From: Kitasatospora sp. SUK 42
GTDB lineage: Bacteria; Actinomycetota; Actinomycetes; Streptomycetales; Streptomycetaceae
Assembly (NCBI RefSeq): GCF_015776785.2
Contig: NZ_LFMD02000003.1
Span: 1,904,081 to 1,968,080, forward strand
Reading direction: 5' to 3'
Length of the DNA stretch: 64,000 bases
Below the pieces are notes generated by a model that saw nothing but the letters and a program-made list of their open reading frames with translations, made no database searches and had not been told where the DNA came from. Shown piece after piece: positions 34,609 through 42,780 of the stretch. Numbering within the stretch: position 1 is the first letter of the stretch; the number at the start of each line of letters is the position of its first letter. The position numbers and the translations under genes were made by a program.

Positions 34609-35077
34609 GACTCATCGTTCCGCCCACGCCCGGCTCGACGGCGACTCCACCACCGGGACGGTCATCCACTTCGACCCCCGCGACGGGGAGACCGCCGCCC
34701 AGCCCGCCGGCCGGGCCGGCCGGCGACGGCCGGCGGCCGCCTTCTTCGCCGTCTCGGCCGTGGTCGTCGCCGGCTGGGCCGTTCTCCTGGGCCTCTACGC
34801 CGACCCCGGGGTCCGGCTGATGTGGATCGGCTTCGACGTCCTGGAGGCTTCGGTCATGGCGCTGGCGGCACGTCTGGCCGCCCGCTCCGACCCCAGGGCC
34901 AGTCTGGCCGCGGCCGGGCTGGCCGTCTTCATGCTCACCGACCTCTGGATCGACGTCGCGACCGCGACACCGGACTACCTGCCGACCGCGGTGCTGATGG
35001 CGCTCACCGTCGAACTGCCCTACGCCCTGGGCTGCGTGGTCTACGCCCTGCGGGTGTTCGGCCGGGCCAGGGCCTGA
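34607..35077 (+). CDS. Four-helix membrane protein of unknown function
   Basis: A 156-residue protein with a polar N-terminus of about 40 residues and four predicted membrane helices (about 43-62, 67-83, 97-117 and 123-150). No family recognised. It precedes the MMPL exporter by about 95 bases on the same strand and is divergent from the kinase; a role as accessory or sensor partner of the exporter is inference. Start ATG 34607 lacks a good ribosome site. Confidence 0.6.
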   Translation: MTHRSAHARLDGDSTTGTVIHFDPRDGETAAQPAGRAGRRRPAAAFFAVSAVVVAGWAVLLGLYADPGVRLMWIGFDVLEASVMALAARLAARSDPRASLAAAGLAVFMLTDLWIDVATATPDYLPTAVLMALTVELPYALGCVVYALRVFGRARA

Positions 35078-35172
35078 ATCCGGTCCCGACCGTCCGACCC
35101 CCGCCATCGACCCCCACCCCCCGAAACCCGGCCACCCGGGCCGGTCCCCCTTCTCAAGGAGCGTCAAGAATC

Positions 35173-37359
35173 GTGATCACGTCACTCGGAAAGTTCGCCG
35201 CCGAGCGCCGAAGGTGGGTCGTCATCGCCGCCCTGTTGTTCACCCTGGTGGCCGGCGTATGGGGCACCCAGGTGTTCGGCGCGATCACCGGGGGAGCCGG
35301 CTTCGACGACCCGAACAGCGAGTCCACCCGGGCCGACAAGGTGCTGGCCGGTCCGCTGGGCCGCCAGCAGACCGACGTCGTGGTGCTCTACCACAGCTCG
35401 GACCAGCGGGTCGAGGACCCCGGCTTCGCCACCAAGGTGCGGGCGGCCGTGGACGCCGTACCGCGCGAGGACCTGACCCGGCTCGACTCGTACTGGTCGA
35501 CCGGCAACTCCTCCGACTTCATCAGCAAGGACGGCCACTCCACCTACGTCGCCCTGCAGTTCAAGGCCTCCGACGACCAGGACCGGGTCAAGGCGCTGCA
35601 GAAGATCGAGGACCGGTTCAAGGTGCCGGACCTCGACGTCTCCTTCGGTGGCGTCACCGCGATGACCGAGCAGGTCAACGCCCTGACCGGCAAGGACATC
35701 GGCCGCGCCGAGATGCTCTCGGTGCCGTTGCTGCTCCTGCTCCTGGTGCTGATCTTCCGCAGCGCCATCGCCGCGCTGCTGCCGCTCGCCACCGGCACCG
35801 TGGTGGCCCTCGGCTCCTTCACCGTGCTGCGGGTCATCACCTACTTCGTGCAGATCTCCAGCAGCGTGATCAACGTGATCACCATCCTGGGCCTCGGACT
35901 GGCCATCGACTACGCCCTGTTCATGGTCAGCCGGTTCCGCGAGGAACTCGCCTCCGGTACGCCGCTGGACCTGGCCGTCCAGCGCACCACGGCCTCCGCC
36001 GGGCGGACCGTCGCCTTCTCCGGCCTGGCCGTCGCCATCTCCTTCGCCAGCCTCACCCTCTTCCCGTCCCGCTTCCTCAGTTCGATGGGGTACGCGGCGG
36101 TCTCGGTGGTCGCCTTCGCGGTGCTGAGCTCGCTCACCGTGCTGCCCGCGCTGCTCAGGATCATCGGACACCGCGTCAACTCCGGTCGCATCCCGATGCC
36201 GTGGGGTCGTGGTCAGGCGACCGCCCGGCCGGAGACCGAGGGCCGCTGGTACCGCACCGCCAAGCTGGTGATGCGCCGCCCGGCGCTGATCACGGCGGGG
36301 GCGGTGGCACTGCTGCTCGCGCTCGGCACACCCTTCCTCGGAGTCAACTGGGCCCGGCCCGGCGACTGGGTGCTCCCCTCCAGCTCCGACGCCCGGGTGG
36401 TCACCCGGCAGTTGGGCACCGAGTTCAACCACGATCCGAACAAGGTGGTCACCGCGGTCGTCGAGTTCGGCGGTGCGGCGGACGCCGCCAAGCCCGCGCT
36501 GGACGCCTACGCCCAGCGGCTGGACGCGGTACCGGGCGTGAGCGACGCCGCGGTGACCGCCACGCAGGACAACACCGCCCGCATCACCATGCGCTACGCC
36601 ATGGACCCGATGTCGTCCGAGGCCAACACGATGGTGCACGACCTCCGGGCGCAGACTCCTCCGGACGGCGCCGAGGCGCTGTTCACCGGCATGCCCGCCT
36701 CCCGGGTGGACATCGTCAACATGATCGGTACCCGGCTGCCGTGGATGGCGCTGTTCGTCGCGGTGATCTCCTCGCTGGTGCTCTTCCTCGCCTTCGGTTC
36801 GGTGACCATCCCGCTCAAGTCCGTGGTGCTCAACCTGCTGTCGCTCACCGCCGCCTTCGGCGCGATCAAGTGGATCTTCCAGGACGGCCACCTGCACGGC
36901 CTGCTGGGCTTCACCCCGATCGGGGCGATCGACGCCAACTTCCCGGTGCTGATCGTCGCCATCGCGTTCGGCCTGGCCATGGACTACGAGGTCTTCCTGC
37001 TCTCCCGGATCAAGGAGAGCCACGACCGGGGCGCGAGCCATGAGGAGTCGATCGCCATCGGACTCCAGCGCACCGGTGGGATCATCACCAGCGCCGCACT
37101 GCTGCTGATCGTGGTGGTGTGCGGATTCCTGACCTCCTCCATCGCCTTCATGCAGATGATCGGCGTCGGCCTGGTCATCGCCATCGCGGTGGACGCCACC
37201 CTGGTCCGGGCGATCATGGTGCCCGCCACCATGCGGCTGCTCGGCCGCTGGGCCTGGTGGGCGCCGCGCCCGCTGGCGGCGCTCTGGCAGCGGTTCAACC
37301 TGTCCCACACCGAGGAGCCCGTGACCGGCTCGCCCGATCGGACCGAAGTGGCCGTCTGA
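35173..37359 (+). CDS. MMPL-family (RND) lipid/hydrophobic compound transporter
   Basis: A 728-residue proton-driven exporter with the MMPL layout: helix at about 15-35, first porter loop (about 40-170), helices 2-6, second porter loop after about 375, then helices to about 695. Repeated GLGLAIDYALF and AFGLAMDYEVF motifs carry the proton-relay aspartates. MMPL proteins in actinomycetes export lipids, polyketides or siderophores, which fits a fatty-acid-like product of this island. GTG 35173 has AAGGAG with an 11-base spacer; the long open frame upstream is shadow sequence. Confidence 0.9.
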   Translation: MITSLGKFAAERRRWVVIAALLFTLVAGVWGTQVFGAITGGAGFDDPNSESTRADKVLAGPLGRQQTDVVVLYHSSDQRVEDPGFATKVRAAVDAVPREDLTRLDSYWSTGNSSDFISKDGHSTYVALQFKASDDQDRVKALQKIEDRFKVPDLDVSFGGVTAMTEQVNALTGKDIGRAEMLSVPLLLLLLVLIFRSAIAALLPLATGTVVALGSFTVLRVITYFVQISSSVINVITILGLGLAIDYALFMVSRFREELASGTPLDLAVQRTTASAGRTVAFSGLAVAISFASLTLFPSRFLSSMGYAAVSVVAFAVLSSLTVLPALLRIIGHRVNSGRIPMPWGRGQATARPETEGRWYRTAKLVMRRPALITAGAVALLLALGTPFLGVNWARPGDWVLPSSSDARVVTRQLGTEFNHDPNKVVTAVVEFGGAADAAKPALDAYAQRLDAVPGVSDAAVTATQDNTARITMRYAMDPMSSEANTMVHDLRAQTPPDGAEALFTGMPASRVDIVNMIGTRLPWMALFVAVISSLVLFLAFGSVTIPLKSVVLNLLSLTAAFGAIKWIFQDGHLHGLLGFTPIGAIDANFPVLIVAIAFGLAMDYEVFLLSRIKESHDRGASHEESIAIGLQRTGGIITSAALLLIVVVCGFLTSSIAFMQMIGVGLVIAIAVDATLVRAIMVPATMRLLGRWAWWAPRPLAALWQRFNLSHTEEPVTGSPDRTEVAV

Positions 37360-37451
37360 GCCCGGGGCCGGACCCGGCCCCCGCCCGATCCGTTCCGGCG
37401 CCCTCCCGCCCCGCCGAGGTACTCTGCACCTCGGCAAAACGGGAGGGCGTC

Positions 37452-38051
37452 ATGGAACAGATCGGGCATTCCCCCGTACGGGGACCCCGCCCGATGCGGG
37501 CCGATTCGGAGCGGACCGTACTGACGATCCTCTCCGCGGCCGAGCGGATGCTCCGCAAGGACCCCTCCGCCTCGATCCAGCAGATCGCCGACTCCGCCGG
37601 GGTCGCGCGGACCACCGTCCACCGGCGGTTCGCCACCCGGGAAGTCCTGATCGCCGCGATGTCCGCGCACGCCACCCAGGAGTTCAGCGCGGCCGTCGAC
37701 AGCTGCCGTCCGGAGGCCCTCCCCCCGGGGGTCGCACTCCACCGGGTCACCGCGAAGGTCCTGGCGGTGAAGATGCGATGGGGATTCGCCCTCGCCAACG
37801 TCTCACCCGCCGATGTGCAGAGCACGCGGGTGCACGTCGAGGTCCTCGAACGCTGCGACCGGTTGTTCCGCCGGGCGCAGGAGGCCGGCCTGCTCTGCAC
37901 GGACGTCGACCTCACCTGGATCCGCCGGGTGTACTACGCCCTGGTCGGGGCGGCGGCGGAGGGCGAGGTCGCGTCCGGCCGCGCGGAGGAGCTGGCGACG
38001 CTGGTCGTGGACACCCTGATGCGCGGCGTCGGCGCGAAGCACGCCCTCTAG
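37452..38051 (+). CDS. TetR-family transcriptional regulator
   Basis: A 199-residue TetR protein with the N-terminal helix-turn-helix SIQQIADSAGVARTTVHRRF at about 39-58. The ligand domain is not of the ArpA/ScbR gamma-butyrolactone receptor type as far as can be seen, so it should not be assumed to sense the AfsA product. It follows the MMPL gene by about 90 bases and may control it. It is convergent with hadB; an imperfect terminator lies between. Confidence 0.88.
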   Translation: MEQIGHSPVRGPRPMRADSERTVLTILSAAERMLRKDPSASIQQIADSAGVARTTVHRRFATREVLIAAMSAHATQEFSAAVDSCRPEALPPGVALHRVTAKVLAVKMRWGFALANVSPADVQSTRVHVEVLERCDRLFRRAQEAGLLCTDVDLTWIRRVYYALVGAAAEGEVASGRAEELATLVVDTLMRGVGAKHAL

Positions 38052-38058
38052 GACCTGT

Positions 38059-38095
38059 CCGGCGGATCTCGGCGGGCCCGGCAAGGATCCGCCGG
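38059..38095. terminator. Terminator between TetR and dehydratase genes
   Basis: 10-bp stem CCGGCGGATC / GATCCGCCGG with a 17-base GC-rich loop. The sequence just before it (GGACCTGTCC) resembles the ends of small repeated elements common in streptomycetes. Confidence 0.6.
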
Positions 38096-38103
38096 GTGGC
38101 CGT

Positions 38104-38538
38104 TCAGGCCAGGCGGACGACGGCGCGGGTCACGCCCAGCACCTTCTGGCCCGCCGAGGTGACCGTCAGGTCGACCCGGACGGTCCGGGCCTCGTCATCC
38201 AGTTTGGCGGCCACCTTGCCGCTCACCTGGAGTTCGGCCCCCCGGCCGTCATCGGGGACGACCACCGGATTGGTGAACCGTGCCTTGTACTCCAGCACCG
38301 CTCCCGGATCCCCCACCCAGTCGGTCACCGCGCGGATCGCCGAGGCCATGGTGAACATGCCGTGCGCGATGACGTTCGGCAGCCCGACCTCCCGGGCGAA
38401 CCGCTCGTTCCAGTGGATCGGGTTGAAGTCCCCGGAGGCCCCCGCGTAGCGCACCAGCTGCTCGCGGGTCACCAGGACGGTGAGCAGCGGCAGTTGACCG
38501 CCGGCCTCGACCTCGGCGTACCGGACTGTCGCCGCCAC
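38104..38538 (-). CDS. (3R)-hydroxyacyl-ACP dehydratase subunit HadB-like
   Basis: A 144-residue hot-dog (MaoC) protein. The R-hydratase motif with catalytic Asp37 and His42 (SGDFNPIHWN) is intact. It pairs with the upstream HadA-like subunit; in mycobacteria HadAB dehydrates beta-hydroxyacyl-ACP. GTG 38538 is one base past the HadA stop, with GAGGAGG inside the end of hadA. In the type II system here it would give the double bonds. A housekeeping hadAB copy normally exists elsewhere in streptomycetes, so this may be a dedicated duplicate. Confidence 0.88.
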   Translation of the reverse strand: MAATVRYAEVEAGGQLPLLTVLVTREQLVRYAGASGDFNPIHWNERFAREVGLPNVIAHGMFTMASAIRAVTDWVGDPGAVLEYKARFTNPVVVPDDGRGAELQVSGKVAAKLDDEARTVRVDLTVTSAGQKVLGVTRAVVRLA

Positions 38539-38539
38539 C

Positions 38540-38995
38540 TCAGACCTCCTCGGTCGCGCGGGCCACGAGGGTCATCGTCGTGGTCACCACATGTCCGCCC
38601 TCGGCGTCGTACACGTCGCCGCGCAGGCTCAGCAGGTCGTTGCCCCCTGCCTCCTTGATGTCCTCGATGAGCACCGTGACGGACAGCCGGTCGCCCGCCC
38701 GCACCGGCCGGGTGTAGCTGAACCTCTGGTCACCGTGCACGACCCGGCTGAAGTCCAGCCCCAGCTCCGGGTCCTCGATCACCTGGGCAGCGGCCCGGTA
38801 GCTGATCGCGAACGGGAAGGTCGGGGGCGCCGGCACCTCCGAGTGGCCGAACTCCCCGGCCGCCTCGGCCAGGGTGTACGCCGGGTTGGCGTCGCCGACC
38901 GCTTCGGCGAACTCGCGGATCTTCTCCCGCCCGACCTCGTACGGCGGAGTCGGCGGGTAGGTACGTCCGATGTAGGACGGATCGAGCGGCATCAT
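38540..38995 (-). CDS. (3R)-hydroxyacyl-ACP dehydratase subunit HadA-like
   Basis: A 151-residue hot-dog protein of the FAS1_DH/UPF0336 family, beginning SYIGRTYPPTPPYEVGREKI at residue 7. It lacks the catalytic Asp-x4-His and is the substrate-binding partner of HadB. The stop is one base from the hadB start, so they are co-translated. ATG-ATG start at 38995/38992. A palindromic repeat lies just upstream at 39029. Confidence 0.88.
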   Translation of the reverse strand: MMPLDPSYIGRTYPPTPPYEVGREKIREFAEAVGDANPAYTLAEAAGEFGHSEVPAPPTFPFAISYRAAAQVIEDPELGLDFSRVVHGDQRFSYTRPVRAGDRLSVTVLIEDIKEAGGNDLLSLRGDVYDAEGGHVVTTTMTLVARATEEV

Positions 38996-39028
38996 CGCCT
39001 CCAGGGCGTGCTGATCATCGTGCGCCGT

Positions 39029-39102
39029 CTAGGGCCTGTCTTCGAACTCCCGCCCACGAGGGGGCGGGCGTTCGAAGACAGGCCCTAGAAGACAGGCCCT
39101 AG
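39029..39102. repeat. CTAG-flanked palindrome (MITE/REP-like)
   Basis: Perfect 18-bp inverted arms CTAGGGCCTGTCTTCGAA (39029-39046 and 39071-39088) enclose a second 7-bp stem (CCCGCCC/GGGCGGG). A third, truncated arm GAAGACAGGCCCTAG follows at 39088-39102 and supplies the TAG stop of the LuxR gene. Compact inverted ends with CTAG at both borders resemble a tiny non-autonomous element of IS5 type; it may also terminate transcription. Confidence 0.75.
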
Positions 39103-39824
39103 ATGACGCACTGGTCCAGCTGCGTCTGGGGCTGACGGATGAGCTGGGCGGCGGTGGCCTTGTTCACCGCGTCGATGCGGGAAACCGCCCCCAGCTTCTC
39201 GAAGATGTTGCGCAGGTGCCGTTTGACGGTGCCCTCGCTGATCCCGAGCCTCCCGGCCACCTGCCGGTTGCTCAGGGCGCGCGCCACGTGTTCCAGGACG
39301 ACGACCTCCCGGGGGGAGAGCCGGACCGCCTGCTCGGGTGCCTGCTCCATGGTGAGCGCGAAGATGCTCTGCCGGGACACCGACACCGTGACGTGGCGTT
39401 CGTCCTGCACGACGGTGCGGATCGCGGAGAACAGCACCTCCTGGGACACCTTCTTGTGCAGGAAGCCGCTCACCCCGAGGGAGAGCAGGTCCTGGACCAG
39501 GGCCGGGCTGTCGGACATGCTCAGGATGAGCAGCCTCGGATGCGGAGTGCGCTCCAGCAGGCTCCGGACCAGCTCCCGGATCCCGCTGTCCGGGACGGTC
39601 ACGTCGAGGAGGACGATGTCGGGTCGGCGCGCGGAGACCACCTCGATCAGGTCGGCTCCGGTGCCGGTCTCGCCGACAACGGTCATATCGGGCTCTGCAC
39701 GCAGCAGTTGGCAGAGTGCGTTGCGGAAGAGAGTATGGTCGGAGGCCGCGAGGATACGCACCGTATCGGCCCCGTGGATGTTGTGGTCTCTCTCCGAGAG
39801 ATCACCCTGAGCACGTTCCCCCAT
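39099..39824 (-). CDS. LuxR-type response regulator (orphan)
   Basis: A 241-residue regulator: receiver domain with phosphorylatable Asp74 (VLLDVTVPDSG) and a C-terminal LuxR helix-turn-helix (SPREVVVLEHVARALSNRQV). The acidic pocket has only one acid (ASDHTLF rather than DD), so phosphorylation may be weak or absent. No kinase is adjacent. ATG 39824 (MGERAQG) is preferred to an earlier ATG at 39854; neither has a strong ribosome site. The last codons run into the repeated element at 39099. Probably a pathway regulator, upstream of hadAB on the same strand. Confidence 0.85.
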   Translation of the reverse strand: MGERAQGDLSERDHNIHGADTVRILAASDHTLFRNALCQLLRAEPDMTVVGETGTGADLIEVVSARRPDIVLLDVTVPDSGIRELVRSLLERTPHPRLLILSMSDSPALVQDLLSLGVSGFLHKKVSQEVLFSAIRTVVQDERHVTVSVSRQSIFALTMEQAPEQAVRLSPREVVVLEHVARALSNRQVAGRLGISEGTVKRHLRNIFEKLGAVSRIDAVNKATAAQLIRQPQTQLDQCVI

Positions 39825-39893
39825 GTGCGATCGAACCCCCCCCGTGGTCCTCAACCGGACTCAAGTGTAGTCGGATTCCCCATCGGTCGGTCA

Positions 39894-40772
39894 CTAACGA
39901 CCAACCGGCGCGGACGCGAGCGAACCGCCACGCCGACGGTGGAGCCGGGTGTCGCGACGGAGTTGCGCCGGGCCGTGGTGGTCCTGACCGGTGAGGATTT
40001 CCTGTTGGAGCTGCCAGATCTCCTGGGACGGTTCCAGGCCCAACTCGCGGTCGAGCAGGGTGCGCAGATCTGTGAGCGCGGACAGTGCGTCGCTCCGCCG
40101 GCCCGAGCGGTGCAGAGCGTCGATCAGCCGTGCGTGGTACCACTCGTTGAACGGGTGCGCGGCGACCAGGTCCTGCAACTCGGCGACGAGCTCCCGGTGC
40201 CGGCCGAGCCGCAGGTTGATCTCTATGTGCAACTCAAGAGCCTGGCTGCGGAGTTCCGAAAGACGACGAAGATGTCCTGCGATCAGCAGTCCCGGCTCGA
40301 CGTCCGCGAGCGGTTCGTCGGACCGCCACAACGCCAGCGCCTGGTCGAGCCGGCCGCGGGCCTCGTCCACCCGGTTCTCGGCCAGCAGCACTCGGACCTG
40401 CGCCACCAGCCGGCTGAACCGGCTGACGTCGAGCTGGTCTTCGCGCAGTCGCAGCAGGTAGCCGGACGGCCGGGTGACGATCGGCGGCGGCGAGTCCGGA
40501 TCGGCTTCGGCGAGTAACTGCCGCAGGTGGTACACGTGCGTGCGGACCGTGCTCAGCGCGGCACTCGGCGGATCGGCCGTCCACAGCTCCGAGATGAGCG
40601 CCTGCGTGCTCACCACCTGGTTGCACTGGAGCAGCAGCAGCGCCAGCACCTTGCGGACCTTCGGCCCACGCGGCGTGCAGTCACCCTGACTCCCTGTCAA
40701 TTCAAGTGGCCCCAAGGCACCGTACGCGATCAATGGCCCCCCAACCAATAGATTCCACACGGCCGTTCGCAT
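39894..40772 (-). CDS. SARP (AfsR/DnrI-type) transcriptional activator
   Basis: Streptomyces antibiotic regulatory protein with an OmpR-like winged helix (about 20-110, KVRKVLALLLLQCNQVVST) followed by the BTAD helical domain (about 117-265). The C-terminal about 30 residues are basic. An in-frame TTA codon at 40517-40515 (QLL of LRQLLAE) makes translation dependent on the bldA tRNA. ATG 40772 is used; a TTG at 40733 preceded by GGTTGGGGGG begins exactly at the usual SARP start (IAYGALGPLEL) and may be the true one. Likely pathway-specific activator of the island. Confidence 0.88.
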   Translation of the reverse strand: MRTAVWNLLVGGPLIAYGALGPLELTGSQGDCTPRGPKVRKVLALLLLQCNQVVSTQALISELWTADPPSAALSTVRTHVYHLRQLLAEADPDSPPPIVTRPSGYLLRLREDQLDVSRFSRLVAQVRVLLAENRVDEARGRLDQALALWRSDEPLADVEPGLLIAGHLRRLSELRSQALELHIEINLRLGRHRELVAELQDLVAAHPFNEWYHARLIDALHRSGRRSDALSALTDLRTLLDRELGLEPSQEIWQLQQEILTGQDHHGPAQLRRDTRLHRRRGGSLASAPVGR

Positions 40773-40923
40773 GCCGCGCGGTGTGAAGTTAGGCAGGCCG
40801 GACGCCCCTAGGCAAGAGTCGCGCTCCAAAGAAGGGGGTCGGGCATGCCACTTTCGAGGCATCCCCCCTCCCCCTTTGGGCGCGATCACCGCCAGGCGGC
40901 CGGAACATATGGCAAGCTGCACT

Positions 40924-40939
40924 ATAGATAGTTGAACTA
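40924..40939 (+). promoter_or_regulatory. Palindrome and AT-rich promoter element before methyltransferase
   Basis: TAGTTGAACTA (40929-40939) is a perfect 5-1-5 palindrome 16 bases before the GTG start. It overlaps the 9-mer ATAGATAGT (40924-40932), which recurs before the MFS gene at 45659-45667. A shared regulator or -10 element is possible. Confidence 0.4.
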
Positions 40940-40954
40940 CCTATTGGGGGCCCC

Positions 40955-41614
40955 GTGCTCGACCTGATGTTCGCCAAGGAGTTCCTCCGTTCCCACCGGC
41001 AGACCGGTGCGGTCGCGCCCAGCGGGGAGGCCCTGGCCCGCGCACTCACCCGGTACGTCCGTCCGGACCACCGGACCGGCACCCCCCGGGCGGTGCTGGA
41101 GGTGGGGCCCGGGACGGGGTCGGTCACCCGGCACATCGCGGCCCGGCTCGGCCCGCGGGACACCCTGGACCTGGTCGAGGCCAACCCCCGGTTCGCCTCC
41201 CGGCTGTCGGCCGCGCTGGTGGACGACCCGGCCCTGCGGCCCGCCGCCGACCGAATACGGGTGCACGCCGGGCTGATCCAGGAATGGCCGCTCGACCGGT
41301 ACGACGCCATCGTGTGCGGGCTGCCGTTCGCCAACTTCGATCCGGACACCGTCCGGTCGATCCTCCGGGTGCTGCTCGGCGCGCTCGCCCCGGACGGGAC
41401 GCTGTCCTTCTTCGCCTACGCCGGACTGCCCGCCTTACGCCGGTCGCTCACCACCGGCCGGGCGCACGCCCAGTCCGTCGCCGTCCAGGGCGTGCTGGCC
41501 GCCGTGCTGCGCGACCACCGCTTCCGGCACGAGTTCGTGCCCGCCAACCTGCCGCCGGCCAGGGTCCACCACCTGGCCGCCACACCGACCCGGGTCGTCG
41601 CCGCTGCGCTTTGA
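40955..41614 (+). CDS. SAM-dependent methyltransferase (phospholipid/rRNA dimethylase-like)
   Basis: A 219-residue class I methyltransferase with SAM motif VLEVGPGTGSVTRH (47-60) and the following acidic VEANPRF. The N-terminal FAKEFLRSHRQTGAVAPS resembles the phosphatidylethanolamine N-methyltransferase PmtA and KsgA/Erm relatives. A motif IV-like CGLPFANF replaces the NLPY of Erm proteins, so it may methylate an amine or phosphate-containing lipid rather than rRNA. An in-frame TTA codon lies at 41435-41437. GTG start. Its role is unknown; it is divergent from the SARP. Confidence 0.8.
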   Translation: MLDLMFAKEFLRSHRQTGAVAPSGEALARALTRYVRPDHRTGTPRAVLEVGPGTGSVTRHIAARLGPRDTLDLVEANPRFASRLSAALVDDPALRPAADRIRVHAGLIQEWPLDRYDAIVCGLPFANFDPDTVRSILRVLLGALAPDGTLSFFAYAGLPALRRSLTTGRAHAQSVAVQGVLAAVLRDHRFRHEFVPANLPPARVHHLAATPTRVVAAAL

Positions 41615-41721
41615 TCCTGCTTGGACGGGCGGTTGAACCGCGGGGGACAGTCTTGGTCCGTGCACAAGACCGGCGCTACGGCGCGATCCCTCCGAGTTCC
41701 GCAGCAGAGGACGCAAGAGGC

Positions 41722-42771
41722 ATGACGACAGACCTCGCCCCGACCGCCCCTCAGTTACCAGACACCCGGCTCGCCTTCGAACGGACCGTGGCGCGTTCGC
41801 TGGTCCACCGGTCCTCGGTCTCCGAGGTCTTCGTCACCGACGTGCGACCACAGTCCGACACCACGGTCCTGACCGGTGCGCAACTCCCGCTGAACCACGG
41901 ATACTTCAGCGACCACCTGCAGAGCCCGCGGCTGTACGACGCGCTGCTGCTGCTGGAGGCGGGGCGGCAGGCCGGAATCGCCGGCTCGCACGCGCACATC
42001 GGCCTCAAGGCCGGGACGACGATGATCGTCGACTCGTTCACCCTCCGCCTGGAGAACCTTCCGGCGCTGCTGATCGGCGCCGATCCCGGTGAACTGACTG
42101 TCGAGACGGAGTACATCGGGCGGCGCCGACGGGCCGGCCGCTGGCGGAAGGGCACGATCGAGCAGTCCTTCCACATCGGCGGCGTACCGGTCGGCCGGCA
42201 CGCCATGGACGCGCTGTTCGTCAACCCGCACGAGAACGAGATCCTCCGGCACGCCCAGCGCGGTACGCCCGCGCCGCTCACCTCGCAGTTCCCGGACACC
42301 GAGCCGGCCGGACACGCCGCTCCGCACCTGGTCGGCCGGGCGAATCCACTGAACGTGGTGCTGGCCGACCCGGCGGTGACAGGGCGGACGGCGACGGCGC
42401 TGGTGGCCCCGAGGTACGGCAACCGCTCGCTGTTCGACCACGACTACGACCACCTGCCCGCCTCCGTCCTGGTCGAGGCCGCGCGCCAGCTGGCGCTGCT
42501 GGCGGTCGGCGAGCACGCGGGTGCCGAGGCCCGGTCGAGGACCCACCTGGTCGGCATCGACGCCGCCTTCGCCCGGTTCGCCGAACTCGACCTGCCGGTT
42601 CATGCCGAACTCGCCCTGTCCGAAGCCGAATCGGGCCGCACGTCGGCCGAGGTTCGGTTCCGCCACGGCGCCGAGGAGATCGCCTCGATCACCGTCGCGC
42701 TGGCCGAGGTCCGCGAGCTGCCCGACGCACCGGTGGTCGGCTCCGACACCGCCACCTCGACCACAGAATAG
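41722..42771 (+). CDS. AfsA/ScbA-family butenolide synthase
   Basis: A 349-residue protein with two AfsA hot-dog repeats: one around 45-150 (NHGYFSDHLQSPRLYDALLL) and one around 230-330 (NRSLFDHDYDHLPASVLVEA), the arrangement of A-factor-type enzymes. AfsA transfers a beta-ketoacyl group to dihydroxyacetone phosphate, after which ring closure gives a butenolide phosphate. In-frame TTA at codon 12 (41755-41757) means bldA-dependent expression. An operon with HAD (nine bases away), FabG and SnoaL genes follows. ATG 41722 has AAGAGG upstream. Confidence 0.9.
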   Translation: MTTDLAPTAPQLPDTRLAFERTVARSLVHRSSVSEVFVTDVRPQSDTTVLTGAQLPLNHGYFSDHLQSPRLYDALLLLEAGRQAGIAGSHAHIGLKAGTTMIVDSFTLRLENLPALLIGADPGELTVETEYIGRRRRAGRWRKGTIEQSFHIGGVPVGRHAMDALFVNPHENEILRHAQRGTPAPLTSQFPDTEPAGHAAPHLVGRANPLNVVLADPAVTGRTATALVAPRYGNRSLFDHDYDHLPASVLVEAARQLALLAVGEHAGAEARSRTHLVGIDAAFARFAELDLPVHAELALSEAESGRTSAEVRFRHGAEEIASITVALAEVRELPDAPVVGSDTATSTTE

Positions 42772-42780
42772 GACGGGATC

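Noticed and set aside
33541..35172. In-frame 544-codon extension of the MMPL gene
   Set aside because: It runs antisense through the histidine kinase; the ribosome site AAGGAG and family N-terminus place the start at 35173.
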